DNA of 64,000 bases from Tragulus kanchil (GCA_022376925.1 JAIOJX010000032.1:197776939-197840938), one strand, 5' to 3'; counted from the first letter of the stretch, positions 22,753-35,660 are shown. Numbers and translations: made by a program. Notes: generated by a model not told the origin, from the letters alone.

Positions 22753-25056
22753 ACAGTAAGCTCTTTTAATTAAAGGCACCATGTTTTGTCTACTGTGGGT
22801 GGGCATATTTTCAGTCTTCAGAATGTATCCGCTAACTTAATTACACATATGCTGTCAACCATCCTCTCCTACTATAGTGAGCAAATGGTGCTTATTAACT
22901 AATCTGGATAGCCAGATCTAAAGAGTCTTTCAGTATATAACAGACCAGTTGCCAGAGTATATTCATGAAAATTCAAATTTTATTGTTCTTGAGATTTATA
23001 TCTAAGGGTGCCATGATGGCATGAAAACCAAACCAATCAGATAACACCCCTACATCATTAACTTACTGTGTATTGATAATTAACTTACTGAGTGTGAAAT
23101 GTGCTGAATTTTCCATAATTGATATTTGTTAAATATTGATATCTATGTTATTGTGTACAGCATCTCTTGTGTTTGTGTAAATGTATAATTGAGGTCTGAG
23201 TGTGTGTTGGCATCATATTTGTGGATCCTATCATTACTACACAGTTTGCCATGCCTAGACTGAATGAGAAGAAAATTCTTGAGTTTGTGATGTGGGTCCT
23301 TTAAATCCCAAATTAATTTTGCTCTATGGTACTAGGAAAGTGGAGAGATCCAGGTGATGAATTAAGATCACTGTTCCATGATTATTGACTTTTCAATATC
23401 ATCTGAAGGAATTTGTGTTTCACCCTCTACAAAATAAGGCAGGCAAATCTTTGCTAGACCTTATAGGCCTGATGATATCCAGCTAATCTGTGGCTAATTG
23501 AGGTTTTGATGCCTATTCAACCCACCAGCATTCCTTTATTCTAGGATGTTTGTCTTGGAAAACTCACTTAGTTCATATGCCATTTTCTTGTCAGCCACTT
23601 ATTTGCTGACCAGTTAAGTGTCTACTATAAAAACCACAGAGAAAAGCATACTTCCATTCTTTACCTTTAGTACTTCCTTTCTCTCCACATGGCTAGCAAT
23701 CCAAAACCCTTTCTACCAGAGTATTCTTTTACATATTTTGAAGTTTAGGTCAAAAAGTTTGAGCTGCCTAAGATCTAGCATTTTTAGCTTTCTTACGTTT
23801 ATTAAAATGCAGTACTGCTGAAGCAGTGAATAATGTGCTTTTCACCTGTTTTTTTATAACCTGCATGAACAAGGCTTGGGCTTATGATAGAACTGTGTAC
23901 TCTGACAGTAAGCTCTTTTAATTAAAGGCACCATGTTTTGTCTACTGTGGGTGGGCATATTTTCAGTCTTCAGAATGTATCCGCTAACTTAATTACACAT
24001 ATGCTGTCAACCATCCTCTCCTACTATAGTGAGCAAATGGTGCTTATTAACTAATCTGGATAGCCAGATCTAAAGAGTCTTTCAGTATATAACAGACCAG
24101 TTGCCAGAGTATATTCATGAAAATTCAAATTTTATTGTTCTTGAGATTTATATCTAAGGGTGCCATGATGGCATGAAAACCAAACCAATCAGATAACACC
24201 CCTACATCATTAACTTACTGTGTATTGATAATTAACTTACTGAGTGTGAAATGTGCTGAATTTTCCATAATTGATATTTGTTAAATATTGATATCTATGT
24301 TATTGTGTACAGCATCTCTTGTGTTTGTGTAAATGTATAATTGAGGTCTGAGTGTGTGTTGGCATCATATTTGTGGATCCTATCATTACTACACAGTTTG
24401 CCATGCCTAGACTGAATGAGAAGAAAATTCTTGAGTTTGTGATGTGGGTCCTTTAAATCCCAAATTAATTTTGCTCTATGGTACTAGGAAAGTGGAGAGA
24501 TCCAGGTGATGAATTAAGATCACTGTTCCATGATTATTGACTTTTCAATATCATCTGAAGGAATTTGTGTTTCACCCTCTACAAAATAAGGCAGGCAAAT
24601 CTTTGCTAGACCTTATAGGCCTGATGATATCCAGCTAATCTGTGGCTAATTGAGGTTTTGATGCCTATTCAACCCACCAGCATTCCTTTATTCTAGGATG
24701 TTTGTCTTGGAAAACTCACTTAGTTCATATGCCATTTTCTTGTCAGCCACTTATTTGCTGACCAGTTAAGTGTCTACTATAAAAACCACAGAGAAAAGCA
24801 TACTTCCATTCTTTACCTTTAGTACTTCCTTTCTCTCCACATGGCTAGCAATCCAAAACCCTTTCTACCAGAGTATTCTTTTACATATTTTGAAGTTTAG
24901 GTCAAAAAGTTTGAGCTGCCTAAGATCTAGCATTTTTAGCTTTCTTACGTTTATTAAAATGCAGTACTGCTGAAGCAGTGAATAATGTGCTTTTCACCTG
25001 TTTTTTTATAACCTGCATGAACAAGGCTTGGGCTTATGATAGAACTGTGTACTCTG
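22753..25056. repeat. Direct tandem duplication D9 (about 1.15 kb x 2)
   Basis: Copy 1 is 22753-23904 and copy 2 is 23905-25056, offset 1152, with an exact join (ACA shared at the ends). I noticed no internal difference on reading. The content is AT-rich and non-coding, with no named repeat. Confidence 0.97.
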
Positions 25057-25870
25057 ACATAATTAGATAACACCATTTATTCAGTATGGCTACTGTCATA
25101 CAGCCTGATGCTTGCCAGCCTAAGAAATAATACAATTGATTGTAAACTTTTGATGCATGCATGATGAAAGAAATTTTGAAACTTTGGGCTCTGTGTTACT
25201 GATGATATTATAACTAAGAAAGTGCATATTATTCTGCATGGTTTGGGACAACACAAGCATTGAATGGTCAAGAGCCATCTCCTCCCTTCACTTCCATACC
25301 CTTTCACCTTCAGGATATCGATAGTAACTGACAACCTCAGTGACTTTTGTCCTGAAATCTTCTAATATATTGAACATGGGAGAAGATACCACCAATTCAT
25401 CAATGAGTACCAAAAGTTTACCCTTGTAATGAATGCCATGAAATATGCAAGGAAAGTAGGACTCCTGCTGTTTTAGCTGTTCAGTAAATATTTGGTGAAT
25501 GAGTGTATTATAATAATAACAACAATAAAGCGAAACATCTTTTTAATTCCTCTCTGGGTGAAGATCAATATTTTCCCTTTAAAGGGCTTTTCTACCCAGA
25601 CAAAATTTAATTTTTTGTCTTGTTTAATAACATACAACAATCCCAGGATTTTAGTCAGTTTTTTTAAAAAGTTCTAGATCATAGAAACTTTATTTTCACT
25701 AGAAAATATCCTTGTTATTTATTAATCTTCCCAATGAATTTTAAGAATCACTGTAGTAATCATTTTAGGTTTAAATGCTAAAGTAGGAGTTGACATATTT
25801 AAAATGAATTAGAATTTACATGCATCCAAATGCGTGGATTAAAAGCCATCTTGATCCAGTTGCCTGTCCT
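25057..25870. other. Unique non-coding stretch
   Basis: AT-rich sequence between D9 and D10. Only short frames (61 and 85 codons) without recognisable domains. No named repeat was recognised. Confidence 0.6.
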
Positions 25871-26176
25871 ATGTGCTGCCAATGGGAGGAATGTTGGGTC
25901 CAGAGAAATCCTGCCTACTTCAGCCACTAATCACTCTTATGACACTGAGCCTGCCATTTCACTTCTTGCGTCTCTTAGCTGTTAATGGAGGAAGTCGAAC
26001 TAAATGTTTTTCTGGGTTGCTTTCTATCTCTGATGGTTGATGAGTCTGCGGCTGACATGTACAATGGCGTTCTTCACTAGATTGAAAGTGAACAGTGTGT
26101 AGTCTAGTCAGAATCTCTGCCTCAAAGCTCATTCTAAGAGATAGCAAACCATATTAGGATCATTGTAATTGTAACT

Positions 26177-26386
26177 ATGCTGGGTTCAGCCATGCCTAAC
26201 TCTTTATGACCCCATGGACGGTAGCCCTCTAGGTTCCACTGTCCATGGAATTTTCTGGGCAAGAATAATGGAGTGGGTTGCCATTTCCTTCTCCAGGGGT
26301 ATTCGTAACCCAGGGATTGAACCTATGTCTCCTGCATCTCCTGCATTGGCAGGTGGGTTCTTTACCACTGAGCCACCTGGGAAGCT
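26177..26386 (-). mobile_element. BOV-A2/Bov-tA SINE (minus)
   Basis: It shows CTCTTTATGACCCCATGGAC, then GCAAGAATAATGGAGTGGGT, then GTAACCCAGGGATTGAACCT, then a head ending GCCACCTGGGAAGCT. This is a full-length Bov SINE in reverse orientation. Confidence 0.93.
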
Positions 26387-26489
26387 TTGAATCATAAGCC
26401 TTGTCAATGATCTAATGAGCTTTTCAAAAATTGTTTTACTTGCAGAGTCTGCCTTCCTGTTTTTCCCATGTTATGTTTGGTTTTAAAAT

Positions 26490-26690
26490 GGTGTAGGATT
26501 CTAATCCTACCTCTACACTGATGGGCTGGGATAAGTGTGATTTGGGGTAATTAACATTTATAGCTCGTTTATCTCATCTGCACAATGGAGCTAATTTTGT
26601 CTACTTCAAAAGACTGTTAGGAGACTTACATGGAATGGCACTTGAAAAATGCCAACCTTAGAACATAGCACTTAATGATTCTCCATAAAG
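26490..26690 (+). mobile_element. Probable MIR fragment
   Basis: TCTAATCCTACCTCTACACT, then ATCTCATCTGCACAATGGAG, then TGTTAGGAGACTTACATGGA follow the order of the MIR core. It is repeated at about 27595-27795 by D10, and its right part again at about 28780-28890 by D11. Confidence 0.55.
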
Positions 26691-27281
26691 GTTTCTTACT
26701 TTTCTTTAGTATCAAAGCCTGATTCACATCATCCATAAAAATCTACCATGAGCTCAGATTCTTGTCTCCATTTACTAAATAGCAATGGATCACTCCAACT
26801 GTACAAAATCAGGGTTGAAACTATTTGTGTTCTAGAATTATCATATTTATTCTGTTAGATTGTGTTTATTCATCAAATATTTACTGAGTCCCAACTCTAT
26901 TCTGAAATAATTTCCCGAAGGAGGAATGTTGAGGTCCAGAGAAATCCTGCCTAACTTTGCCATTGTCCATTTTTTATGTGCTGCCAATGGGAGGAATGTT
27001 GGGTCCAGAGAAATCCTGCCTACTTCAGCCACTAATCACTCTTATGACACTGAGCCTGCCATTTCACTTCTTGCGTCTCTTAGCTGTTAATGGAGGAAGT
27101 CGAACTAAATGTTTTTCTGGGTTGCTTTCTATCTCTGATGGTTGATGAGTCTGCGGCTGACATGTACAATGGCGTTCTTCACTAGATTGAAAGTGAACAG
27201 TGTGTAGTCTAGTCAGAATCTCTGCCTCAAAGCTCATTCTAAGAGATAGCAAACCATATTAGGATCATTGTAATTGTAACT

Positions 27282-27491
27282 ATGCTGGGTTCAGCCATGC
27301 CTAACTCTTTATGACCCCATGGACGGTAGCCCTCTAGGTTCCACTGTCCATGGAATTTTCTGGGCAAGAATAATGGAGTGGGTTGCCATTTCCTTCTCCA
27401 GGGGTATTCGTAACCCAGGGATTGAACCTATGTCTCCTGCATCTCCTGCATTGGCAGGTGGGTTCTTTACCACTGAGCCACCTGGGAAGCT
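27282..27491 (-). mobile_element. BOV-A2/Bov-tA SINE, duplicated copy
   Basis: This is the same insertion as 26177-26386, repeated by D10. Confidence 0.92.
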
Positions 27492-27671
27492 TTGAATCAT
27501 AAGCCTTGTCAATGATCTAATGAGCTTTTAAAAAATTGTTTTACTTGCAGAGTCTGCCTTCCTGTTTTTCCCATGTTATGTTTGGTTTTAAAATGGTGTA
27601 GGATTCTAATCCTACCTCTACACTGATGGGCTGGGATAAGTGTGATTTGGGGTAATTAACATTTATAGCTC

Positions 27672-29885
27672 GTTTATCTCATCTGCACAATGGAGCTAAT
27701 TTTGTCTACTTCAAAAGACTGTTAGGAGACTTACATGGAATGGCACTTGAAAAATGCCAACCTTAGAACATAGCACTTAATGATTCTCCATAAAGGTTTC
27801 TTACTTTTCTTTAGTATCAAAGCCTGATTCACATCATCCATAAAAATCTACCATGAGCTCAGATTCTTGTCTCCATTTACTAAATAGCAATGGATCACTC
27901 CAACTGTACAAAATCAGGGTTGAAACTATTTGTGTTCTAGAATTATCATATTTATTCTGTTAGATTGTGTTTATTCATCAAATATTTACTGAGTCCCAAC
28001 TCTATTCTGAAATAATTTCCACAGTTTAACACATTTACTCCTAACAACAACCCTATAAGGCAGGTTTTCATGCAAATATTTATCTCAAATGAGGAATGTG
28101 AGGCACAGAGACCATGAAAAACATAACCAAGGTCATTCATTTGTAAGTATGGAGCCCACAGTTTAATGCATTTGCTTTGTTGCTGGGCCACATTTGCAAA
28201 CATCCATTTTATTCATTTTTAATTTAAAATGCGAAATTCAAATGTTTGCAATGCAAAAGAACCAATGACACTAAGATGTTTGGGAGGTCTTCTTGTTTTT
28301 CCAGCAAGACTTTTAAACAGCATTTCTAGGAAAAGAAAGAGGCAAGGCAGCTGTCAATTCCATTGACCTTGCTTTAATTTTACAAACCCTTGACACACCC
28401 TTCCTGTAGCCCACGGAAGGGGAGAAAGCAGTCAGGTAGGGTTAGAGCCTTGAGGGCTGAGCAAACTCTATTTCCTGTCTCTATAGTCTAGCCAGTGCCA
28501 ATTAACTTTTTTAAAACTTAAATACTTGTCTGTTCTAATAACCATGAAGTATACTCTGCCTAAAGATGAGCTTTTGCTAATAGAAGTGACTTTTGGTTCA
28601 GTAGGAAAAAAAAAAATAAGAAGCTGTGTGTCAGAAGAAGCTGAGGGGAAGCATGAAGAGAGGGTGGAAGGAATGAGGAGTTTTTTCTTCTGACTGTCCT
28701 ATTAATGTGTGAGTGGAAGTTGGGAGTGAATTTCATGAGTAAATATGGATTTTTGCCACAGAATTCTTTCCTCCAAATGTTTATCTCATCTGCACAATGG
28801 AGCTAATTTTGTCTACTTCAAAAGACTGTTAGGAGACTTACATGGAATGGCACTTGAAAATGCCAACCTTAGAACATAGCACTTAATGATTCTCCATAAA
28901 GGTTTCTTACTTTTCTTTAGTATCAAAGCCTGATTCACATCATCCATAAAAATCTACCATGAGCTCAGATTCTTGTCTCCATTTACTAAATAGCAATGGA
29001 TCACTCCAACTGTACAAAATCAGGGTTGAAACTATTTGTGTTCTAGAATTATCATATTTATTCTGTTAGATTGTGTTTATTCATCAAATATTTACTGAGT
29101 CCCAACTCTATTCTGAAATAATTTCCACAGTTTAACACATTTACTCCTAACAACAACCCTATAAGGCAGGTTTTCATGCAAATATTTATCTCAAATGAGG
29201 AATGTGAGGCACAGAGACCATGAAAAACATAACCAAGGTCATTCATTTGTAAGTATGGAGCCCACAGTTTAATGCATTTGCTTTGTTGCTGGGCCACATT
29301 TGCAAACATCCATTTTATTCATTTTTAATTTAAAATGCGAAATTCAAATGTTTGCAATGCAAAAGAACCAATGACACTAAGATGTTTGGGAGGTCTTCTT
29401 GTTTTTCCAGCAAGACTTTTAAACAGCATTTCTAGGAAAAGAAAGAGGCAAGGCAGCTGTCAATTCCATTGACCTTGCTTTAATTTTACAAACCCTTGAC
29501 ACACCCTTCCTGTAGCCCACGGAAGGGGAGAAAGCAGTCAGGTAGGGTTAGAGCCTTGAGGGCTGAGCAAACTCTATTTCCTGTCTCTATAGTCTAGCCA
29601 GTGCCAATTAACTTTTTTAAAACTTAAATACTTGTCTGTTCTAATAACCATGAAGTATACTCTGCCTAAAGATGAGCTTTTGCTAATAGAAGTGACTTTT
29701 GGTTCAGTAGGAAAAAAAAAATAAGAAGCTGTGTGTCAGAAGAAGCTGAGGGGGAGCATGAAGAGAGGGTGGAAGGAATGAGGAGTTTTTTCTTCTGACT
29801 GTCCTATTAATGTGTGAGTGGAAGTTGGGAGTGAATTTCATGAGTAAATATGGATTTTTGCCACAGAATTCTTTCCTCCAAATGT
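27672..29885. repeat. Direct tandem duplication D11 (about 1.11 kb x 2)
   Basis: Copy 1 is 27672-28780 and copy 2 is 28779-29885, offset 1106-1107. The ends share GT. Differences are A-run lengths (for example near 27752 versus 28857, and near 28605 versus 29712) and one substitution near 29753. Confidence 0.97.
27960..28190 (-). mobile_element. Probable MIR fragment (minus)
   Basis: AACAACCCTATAAGGCAGG, a degraded GAGGAATGTGAGGCACAGAG and ACCAAGGTCATTCATTTGTA follow the MIR core read in reverse. It is repeated at about 29066-29296 by D11. Confidence 0.6.
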
Positions 29886-30046
29886 AACATTCTCATGGGA
29901 TATTAATACTAGAGAGATAGGCCCTGGGTGAAGAAAATGATTTTCCCTTTTCAAGACAGTCTTCTCTCAGGATGATAGTAAAGTCTGAGTGTTGGAAAGT
30001 GGTAGTCAAACACTACACGTTTTATCATGGGCAAACAGAAAAACAA
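29886..30046. other. Short unique spacer
   Basis: This is 161 bp between D11 and D12. Nothing recognised. Confidence 0.5.
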
Positions 30047-30444
30047 GCTACGAGCTATAGGATTCTCTTTGGAAAGTTGAAGCAGAAACCTGGTCATATG
30101 GGTCTTGCTCAAGATTCTTTTTCCTATTTAAACCCCTCTAAACTCTCTGGGATGTGTGGGCTTTTTGATCCTAATCATTAGTCTGTATTAACGTCATCAA
30201 AATAGAAATCTGGTACATGTGGATGTTGTGACTGTGTCATGCTTTAGATACATAGGTAACAGGTGGGAAAGATGTTTATATTTTATGAAGTTCATCATTT
30301 TATCATTAGTGAATTAATCCTTTTATGGTTTTTGAATTATTCCTTTGGAGCATTCTGAAAAAGTTTAAAAAAAGAAAAACTGAACAATTTTCTCTAGCAA
30401 CTGACTAATGGATATCCAAATCTCCAGTTTCAAAAGCTGTTACT

Positions 30445-30749
30445 GGGCTTCCCTGGTGGTCCAGTGGGTAAGGACACTGCCTTGCAGTGCAAGAGGCGCC
30501 AGTTCGATCCCTGGCCTGGGAAGATCCCACGTGCCATGGAGTGGCTGGACCCATGTATCCAAATACCGAGCCAGAGCTCTGGAGCGCATGCACCCAGAGC
30601 CTGTGCTCTATGACAACAGAGGCCACTGCGATGGGAGGCCCACACAGGCCAAAGAACAAAGATGGATGAAAATGGATAAATGAAAGACCAATAGAAGTGG
30701 CCCACCCGCCCCTCCTTCCCCACCCCCCCAAAAAAGTATATATATATAT
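30445..30749 (+). mobile_element. CHR/SINE2-type SINE, full length
   Basis: It starts GGGCTTCCCTGGTGGTCCAG, with a B box AGTTCGATCCC near 30502. The body runs through GAGCTCTGGAGCGCATGCAC, and the 3' part GAAAGACCAATAGAAGTGG leads into a C-rich, then A and TA tail. It is flanked by a perfect 13 bp target-site duplication AAAAGCTGTTACT (30432-30444 and 30750-30762). The 60-129 codon frames over it on both strands are SINE sequence and not genes. Confidence 0.93.
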
Positions 30750-31585
30750 AAAAGCTGTTACTTATAAAAGGCCAAAAAATGTCAAAATGGGTGGTATAAC
30801 TGTAAGATAATTTTTCCAAGGTGGGAAAGGCAACAAACTACAAAATACTAATGGAATATATAAGACCAGCTGCTTAATAAGAGAAACTGTTACTTCATTA
30901 AGGTGTGCCATGTTTTAAATTTTGGTTTTCTGTTTTGGAAGTATGTTAATTAGTTCACTTGTTTCATTTAATTTATTACCATTCTGCTTGTGTTTGTGAT
31001 TCTTAATTGTAGGTTGTAGTTTATATCCACTGCTTTTAAGTGAGGGGAATGCCACAGTGTGCCTTTGGTCTTTTTATGCTTAAAAAACAAAAAAGTGAGA
31101 ACACAAAGACTGCTCACCAACAATTGTATGTCCTTGACTAGATTATTTAGTCATGTGGGTGCATCATGGTTTACATGTAGGATTGGGGCTACGAGCTATA
31201 GGATTCTCTTTGGAAAGTTGAAGCAGAAACCTGGTCATATGGGTCTTGCTCAAGATTCTTTTTCCTATTTAAACCCCTCTAAACTCTCTGGGATGTGTGG
31301 GCTTTTTGATCCTAATCATTAGTCTGTATTAACGTCATCAAAATAGAAATCTGGTACATGTGGATGTTGTGACTGTGTCATGCTTTAGATACATAGGTAA
31401 CAGGTGGGAAAGATGTTTATATTTTATGAAGTTCATCATTTTATCATTAGTGAATTAATCCTTTTATGGTTTTTGAATTATTCCTTTGGAGCATTCTGAA
31501 AAAGTTTAAAAAAAGAAAAACTGAACAATTTTCTCTAGCAACTGACTAATGGATATCCAAATCTCCAGTTTCAAAAGCTGTTACT

Positions 31586-31892
31586 GGGCTTCCCTGGTGG
31601 TCCAGTGGGTAAGGACACTGCCTTGCAGTGCAAGAGGCGCCAGTTCGATCCCTGGCCTGGGAAGATCCCACGTGCCATGGAGTGGCTGGACCCATGTATC
31701 CAAATACCGAGCCAGAGCTCTGGAGCGCATGCACCCAGAGCCTGTGCTCTATGACAACAGAGGCCACTGCGATGGGAGGCCCACACAGGCCAAAGAACAA
31801 AGATGGATGAAAATGGATAAATGAAAGACCAATAGAAGTGGCCCACCCGCCCCCCTCCTTCCCCACCCCCCCAAAAAAGTATATATATATAT
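31586..31892 (+). mobile_element. CHR/SINE2-type SINE, duplicated copy
   Basis: This is the same insertion as 30445-30749, with the same AAAAGCTGTTACT flanks (31573-31585 and 31893-31905), repeated by D12. Confidence 0.93.
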
Positions 31893-33889
31893 AAAAGCTG
31901 TTACTTATAAAAGGCCAAAAAATGTCAAAATGGGTGGTATAACTGTAAGATAATTTTTCCAAGGTGGGAAAGGCAACAAACTACAAAATACTAATGGAAT
32001 ATATAAGACCAGCTGCTTAATAAGAGAAACTGTTACTTCATTAAGGTGTGCCATGTTTTAAATTTTGGTTTTCTGTTTTGGAAGTATGTTAATTAGTTCA
32101 CTTGTTTCATTTAATTTATTACCATTCTGCTTGTGTTTGTGATTCTTAATTGTAGGTTGTAGTTTATATCCACTGCTTTTAAGTGAGGGGAATGCCACAG
32201 TGTGCCTTTGGTCTTTTTATGCTTAAAAAACAAAAAAGTGAGAACACAAAGACTGCTCACCAACAATTGTATGTCCTTGACTAGATTATTTAGTCATGTG
32301 GGTGCATCATGGTTTACATGTAGATGATTATCTGATCAATTACCATGGGATAGTTTGCCAAAATGAGCCTCAGCATCAGTTATACTGGATGCAAATGAGC
32401 AATATTAAAAGTATAAATATACCCAAAACACAGACTTTCCTTTTGGAGCTGTTATAGCCAGGAACACACATCAATTAAAAATGCACTTATATTATATGAG
32501 ACTTGCCTCATATTAGGAAATATATACCAGAAAACAGGTACCTTCAGGTGTGTCTTAATGGAAACCTGTAGCTCTTGTAGTACTAAAGTAAATCTTCACA
32601 TGTTTGTTTGAGACTTCAGTGGTTGCTGTTAATTGCATTTGGGGGTTAAATTAAGATGAATGAGAAATGATTTTGGCCTCAGCTCTTCCAATTGGAAATA
32701 TTTCTGAAATGTATGAGTAGATATATTAACTAGCAAGACAATGAATTTTGTCAGTGTGTTTTTTAATGATTTAGACCTAGCATGCCATGATGACATAATT
32801 TTAATATCAGTCATCATTATATAATATATTAAATAGGTAAAAATGAAGGAGGTGAGATCATCTGTATTGTTGATTGTATGGACTCCAAGTAGTGGGTAGT
32901 CAGTTAGCACAGGACTCTATTACAGACCAGCTCTGTGCAGATTGCTAAGGGGGTATAGAAATACCATAATTCTTTTGCTGTAAGGACTTGTTTTATACAT
33001 TTGGGGTTGTTGAGCAGTAAGCATTTCTGACCTCTTTTAGAGGGACAGAAATAACAGACATACTTCCTGAGTTTAATAGAAATTCAGAAAATGGAAAAAA
33101 TAACATAGGTCAAAGGAGATTTTGTAGAGGAAGTGGGTTATGAGCAGGATCTTGATTCTTGGCAAGTCAGATTAAACAACTTGATGACTAAGGGGTTACT
33201 GTTTTTTAACCAAAAGGAGGTCACTGGTGACCTTGATCAGAAAAATTTCAGTAAGCCACATTACAACTACTGGAGGAATCTTAAGTTTTAAAGACAAATT
33301 CCTCTTCTGATCCAGCTTTCAGCATAGCCTTAATATCCACCATGTTGACAGAAGTGTATATTAGGGACCATGTGAACTTCTGCCCCATACAATTCACACA
33401 TGACCTAAACCATTCAGTGAATTGTTTCCCCACTTTTTCCCTGATTCTTCTTTCTTCTCCTCTTCCTTCTCTTCTCTTATCTCTTGCTTACATTCTGTTT
33501 CTTAATTTTTCTTTTTATCTGTCTTTCCCTTCAGTAGGCCAACAAAAGTCTGTGAGAAGAAAATCCAGGCACGACCAGTAGATTAGTTTCCTGTTGTTGC
33601 TGAAATGCATTATCACAAACTGGTGGCTTAAAGCAATGGAAGTATATTCTCTCACAGTTTTTGAAGCCAGAAGTCAAAAATCATTTTCACTGGACAGCAA
33701 TTAAGAGTTGCACTTGCTTCAGGGGCTCTAAGGGAGAATCTATTCTTTGACCCTTCCAAGTTCTGGAGGCTGCCAGCATTCCTTGGCTTATGGCCACATC
33801 CTCTAATCTCTGTCTCATGGTCTCATGACCTCCTCTTCTCTGTATATCAGATCTTCCTCTGCCTCTATCTGATAAGAACCCTTGTCTAT

Positions 33890-34060
33890 GAAAATAAAAC
33901 ACTAGTTTGCAAAGACACATGCACCTCAAAGTTCATAACAGCATTATTTGTAATGGCCAAGATATGGAAATGGTCTAAGTAGCCATCAACAGATAAATAA
34001 AGATGCAAGACATCCACCCACCCCTGCCCACATACACATGAAGGAATATTAAAAGAGCAT
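33890..34060 (+). mobile_element. L1 fragment, end of the reverse transcriptase region
   Basis: GCAAAGACACATGCACCTC, TTCATAACAGCATTATTTGT, AATGGCCAAGATATGGAAAT and GCCATCAACAGATAAATAAA form the familiar 3' part of mammalian L1 ORF2. The frame is broken and the fragment is short. Confidence 0.75.
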
Positions 34061-34131
34061 TTTAACATAACTCTGAGACATACTGTTATCATCCCATACA
34101 TTCAGTAATTACTTTTTCCAGCATTAGCCTA

Positions 34132-34336
34132 ACTGTTGTCACTCAGTCTCATCCAACTCTTTGCAGCTCCTTGGACCTTAACTCAACAGGCTCCTCTCTC
34201 CATGGTGTTTTCCAGGCAAGAATATTGGAGTGGGTTGCCATTTTCTTCTTCAAGGAATCACTCTGACCCATGGATCAAAACCGGGTCTCCTGCATTGCAG
34301 GTGCATTGTTTACCATCTGAGCCACCAGGGAAGCCA
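34132..34336 (-). mobile_element. BOV-A2/Bov-tA SINE (minus)
   Basis: GTTGTCACTCAGTCTCATCC, GGCAAGAATATTGGAGTGGG and a head ending GAGCCACCAGGGAAGCC show a full Bov SINE in reverse. Confidence 0.93.
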
Positions 34337-34471
34337 CTGCATATTAAATGGGAGTGTAGCTTGTGTAGGAATATTTGGTTTCCCCCAGCAATATTTGGTT
34401 AGTGACCTCTTATGTCCTCACAAGGAAAATATCTCAGGATCTTTGTTGGTCAGGGATGATTTTTCTCAACT

Positions 34472-34694
34472 CAGTACTTCTCAGCCTTGACACTATTGAC
34501 ATTTTGCACTGGATAATTCTTCCTCTTGGGGGCTGTGTATATTATATTGTGTTCTGTGTATATTAGAACATTTAGCAGCATCCCTGGCCTCCACCCTCTA
34601 AATGCCTTTTCCTTGCTGAGTTGTAACAACCAAAAACGTGTGCAGACATTACCAAGTATTCTCTGGGGAGACAAAATCACCCCTGATAGAGAAT
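34472..34694 (-). mobile_element. MER20-type hAT-Charlie element
   Basis: CTTCTCAGCCTTGACACTAT, TAGCAGCATCCCTGGCCTCC, TTGTAACAACCAAAAACGTG and CTCTGGGGAGACAAAATCAC follow the MER20 consensus in reverse over nearly its whole length (about 220 bp). It is non-autonomous and has no coding capacity. Confidence 0.75.
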
Positions 34695-34724
34695 TGGTAT
34701 TCTTACTCTATTATTTGCTTGGTT

Positions 34725-34960
34725 AATACTAATAGCGAGCATTTATGGAACACTTATTAAATGCCAGCCACTGTAATAAGCACTTTACTTGCCTTAATGA
34801 ATTTAAATCTTACAAAATCTCACACGGTAAGTTCCATTATTAACTCTAGGTTACAGATGAGGGCACTGAGGCTTGCACATGTGCTATGATGAGACAAGTT
34901 TTAAAAATTAAAGCCAGGATTTGGGCCAAATATTAGCATTTAGAATTCATGCTCTTAGGC
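34725..34960 (-). mobile_element. MIR (minus)
   Basis: CCACTGTAATAAGCACTTTA, then GGTTACAGATGAGGGCACTG, then AAAGCCAGGATTTGGGCC read as a MIR in reverse, at nearly full length. Confidence 0.7.
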
Positions 34961-35079
34961 ATGGTAGCACAACTGTGGTCCAGTGTTCATAAGAATAGGT
35001 TGTTTCAGATTTAAAAGCCTCTTCCTTTACATCTATTTAAATAAACTATAACACTGGATGAAAGGATTAGGAAGGACCA

Positions 35080-35290
35080 TATATTGAAATCCTATATGTG
35101 GGACACTCAATCTTGAGACTTTCATAAAGTTATTTCATTTGATTCTCACAGTAGCCTGATGGAATAGATACTGTTATATTCATTTTTTGTACGAGAGAAC
35201 TTGACACTGAAAAACATCAGTAGTTTTACCCAAGGTAAGAGCCATTATAATAACGGGCAGAAACTCAAATTGACCTAGTGCCTTCTGACT
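35080..35290 (-). mobile_element. Probable MIR (minus)
   Basis: TTTGATTCTCACAGTAGCCT, then a degraded GAGAGAACTTGACACTG, then TTTTACCCAAGGTAAGAGCC follow the MIR order in reverse. Confidence 0.55.
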
Positions 35291-35509
35291 TCTAAGTTCA
35301 TGTTCATTCTGTTTTTCCCTAATAATTTCCTTGACTTTTTAAAAAGATGGTGGAAAAGGTTAGATTTTCCATATATATTTTCTGGTCCAGCCTTTCTTTC
35401 TGTACAAATTCCACATTACTTGGAGCTCATACATGGAGATGTTGAGCTCTCATCCTTCCCCATAGCCTTCAGACAGGTGCAGGCGCAGTTGAGAGGGCAT
35501 GGACATCTG

Positions 35510-35660
35510 CAAACCCAGTGTGAATCCTAGCTCTGCCTTTGCATTGCTACCTGGCCCTGGGCAAATCATATAATAACTCAGGGCTTCAACTTCCTTATTT
35601 GTAAACATGAGGCTAATAATAATGCCCACTGTGTGGGGTAGAGATTAGAAATAATGTATC
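35510..35660 (+). mobile_element. MIR fragment
   Basis: AATCCTAGCTCTGCCTTTGC, then CCTGGGCAAATCATATAATA, then CTTCCTTATTTGTAAACATG and a following AATAATAATGCCCACTGTGT fit the MIR core in the plus orientation. Confidence 0.65.

Larger units (their letters stand above)
25871..28020. repeat. Direct tandem duplication D10 (about 1.05 kb x 2) with 60 nt filler
   Basis: Copy 1 is 25871-26915 and copy 2 is 26976-28020, offset 1105. The 60 nt filler (26916-26975) is itself a degraded copy of the start of the unit. Its GGAGGAATGTTGAGGTCCAG and GAAATCCTGCCTAACTT correspond to GGAGGAATGTTGGGTCCAG and GAAATCCTGCCTACTT, with inserted bases. The last 349 bp overlap D11. Confidence 0.97.
30047..32323. repeat. 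Direct tandem duplication D12 (about 1.14 kb x 2)
   Basis: Copy 1 is 30047-31180 and copy 2 is 31188-32323, offset 1141, with 7 nt of filler at 31181-31187. The visible difference is two extra C in the SINE tail of copy 2. Both copies carry the same SINE and the same target-site duplication, so it is one insertion read twice. Confidence 0.97.
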
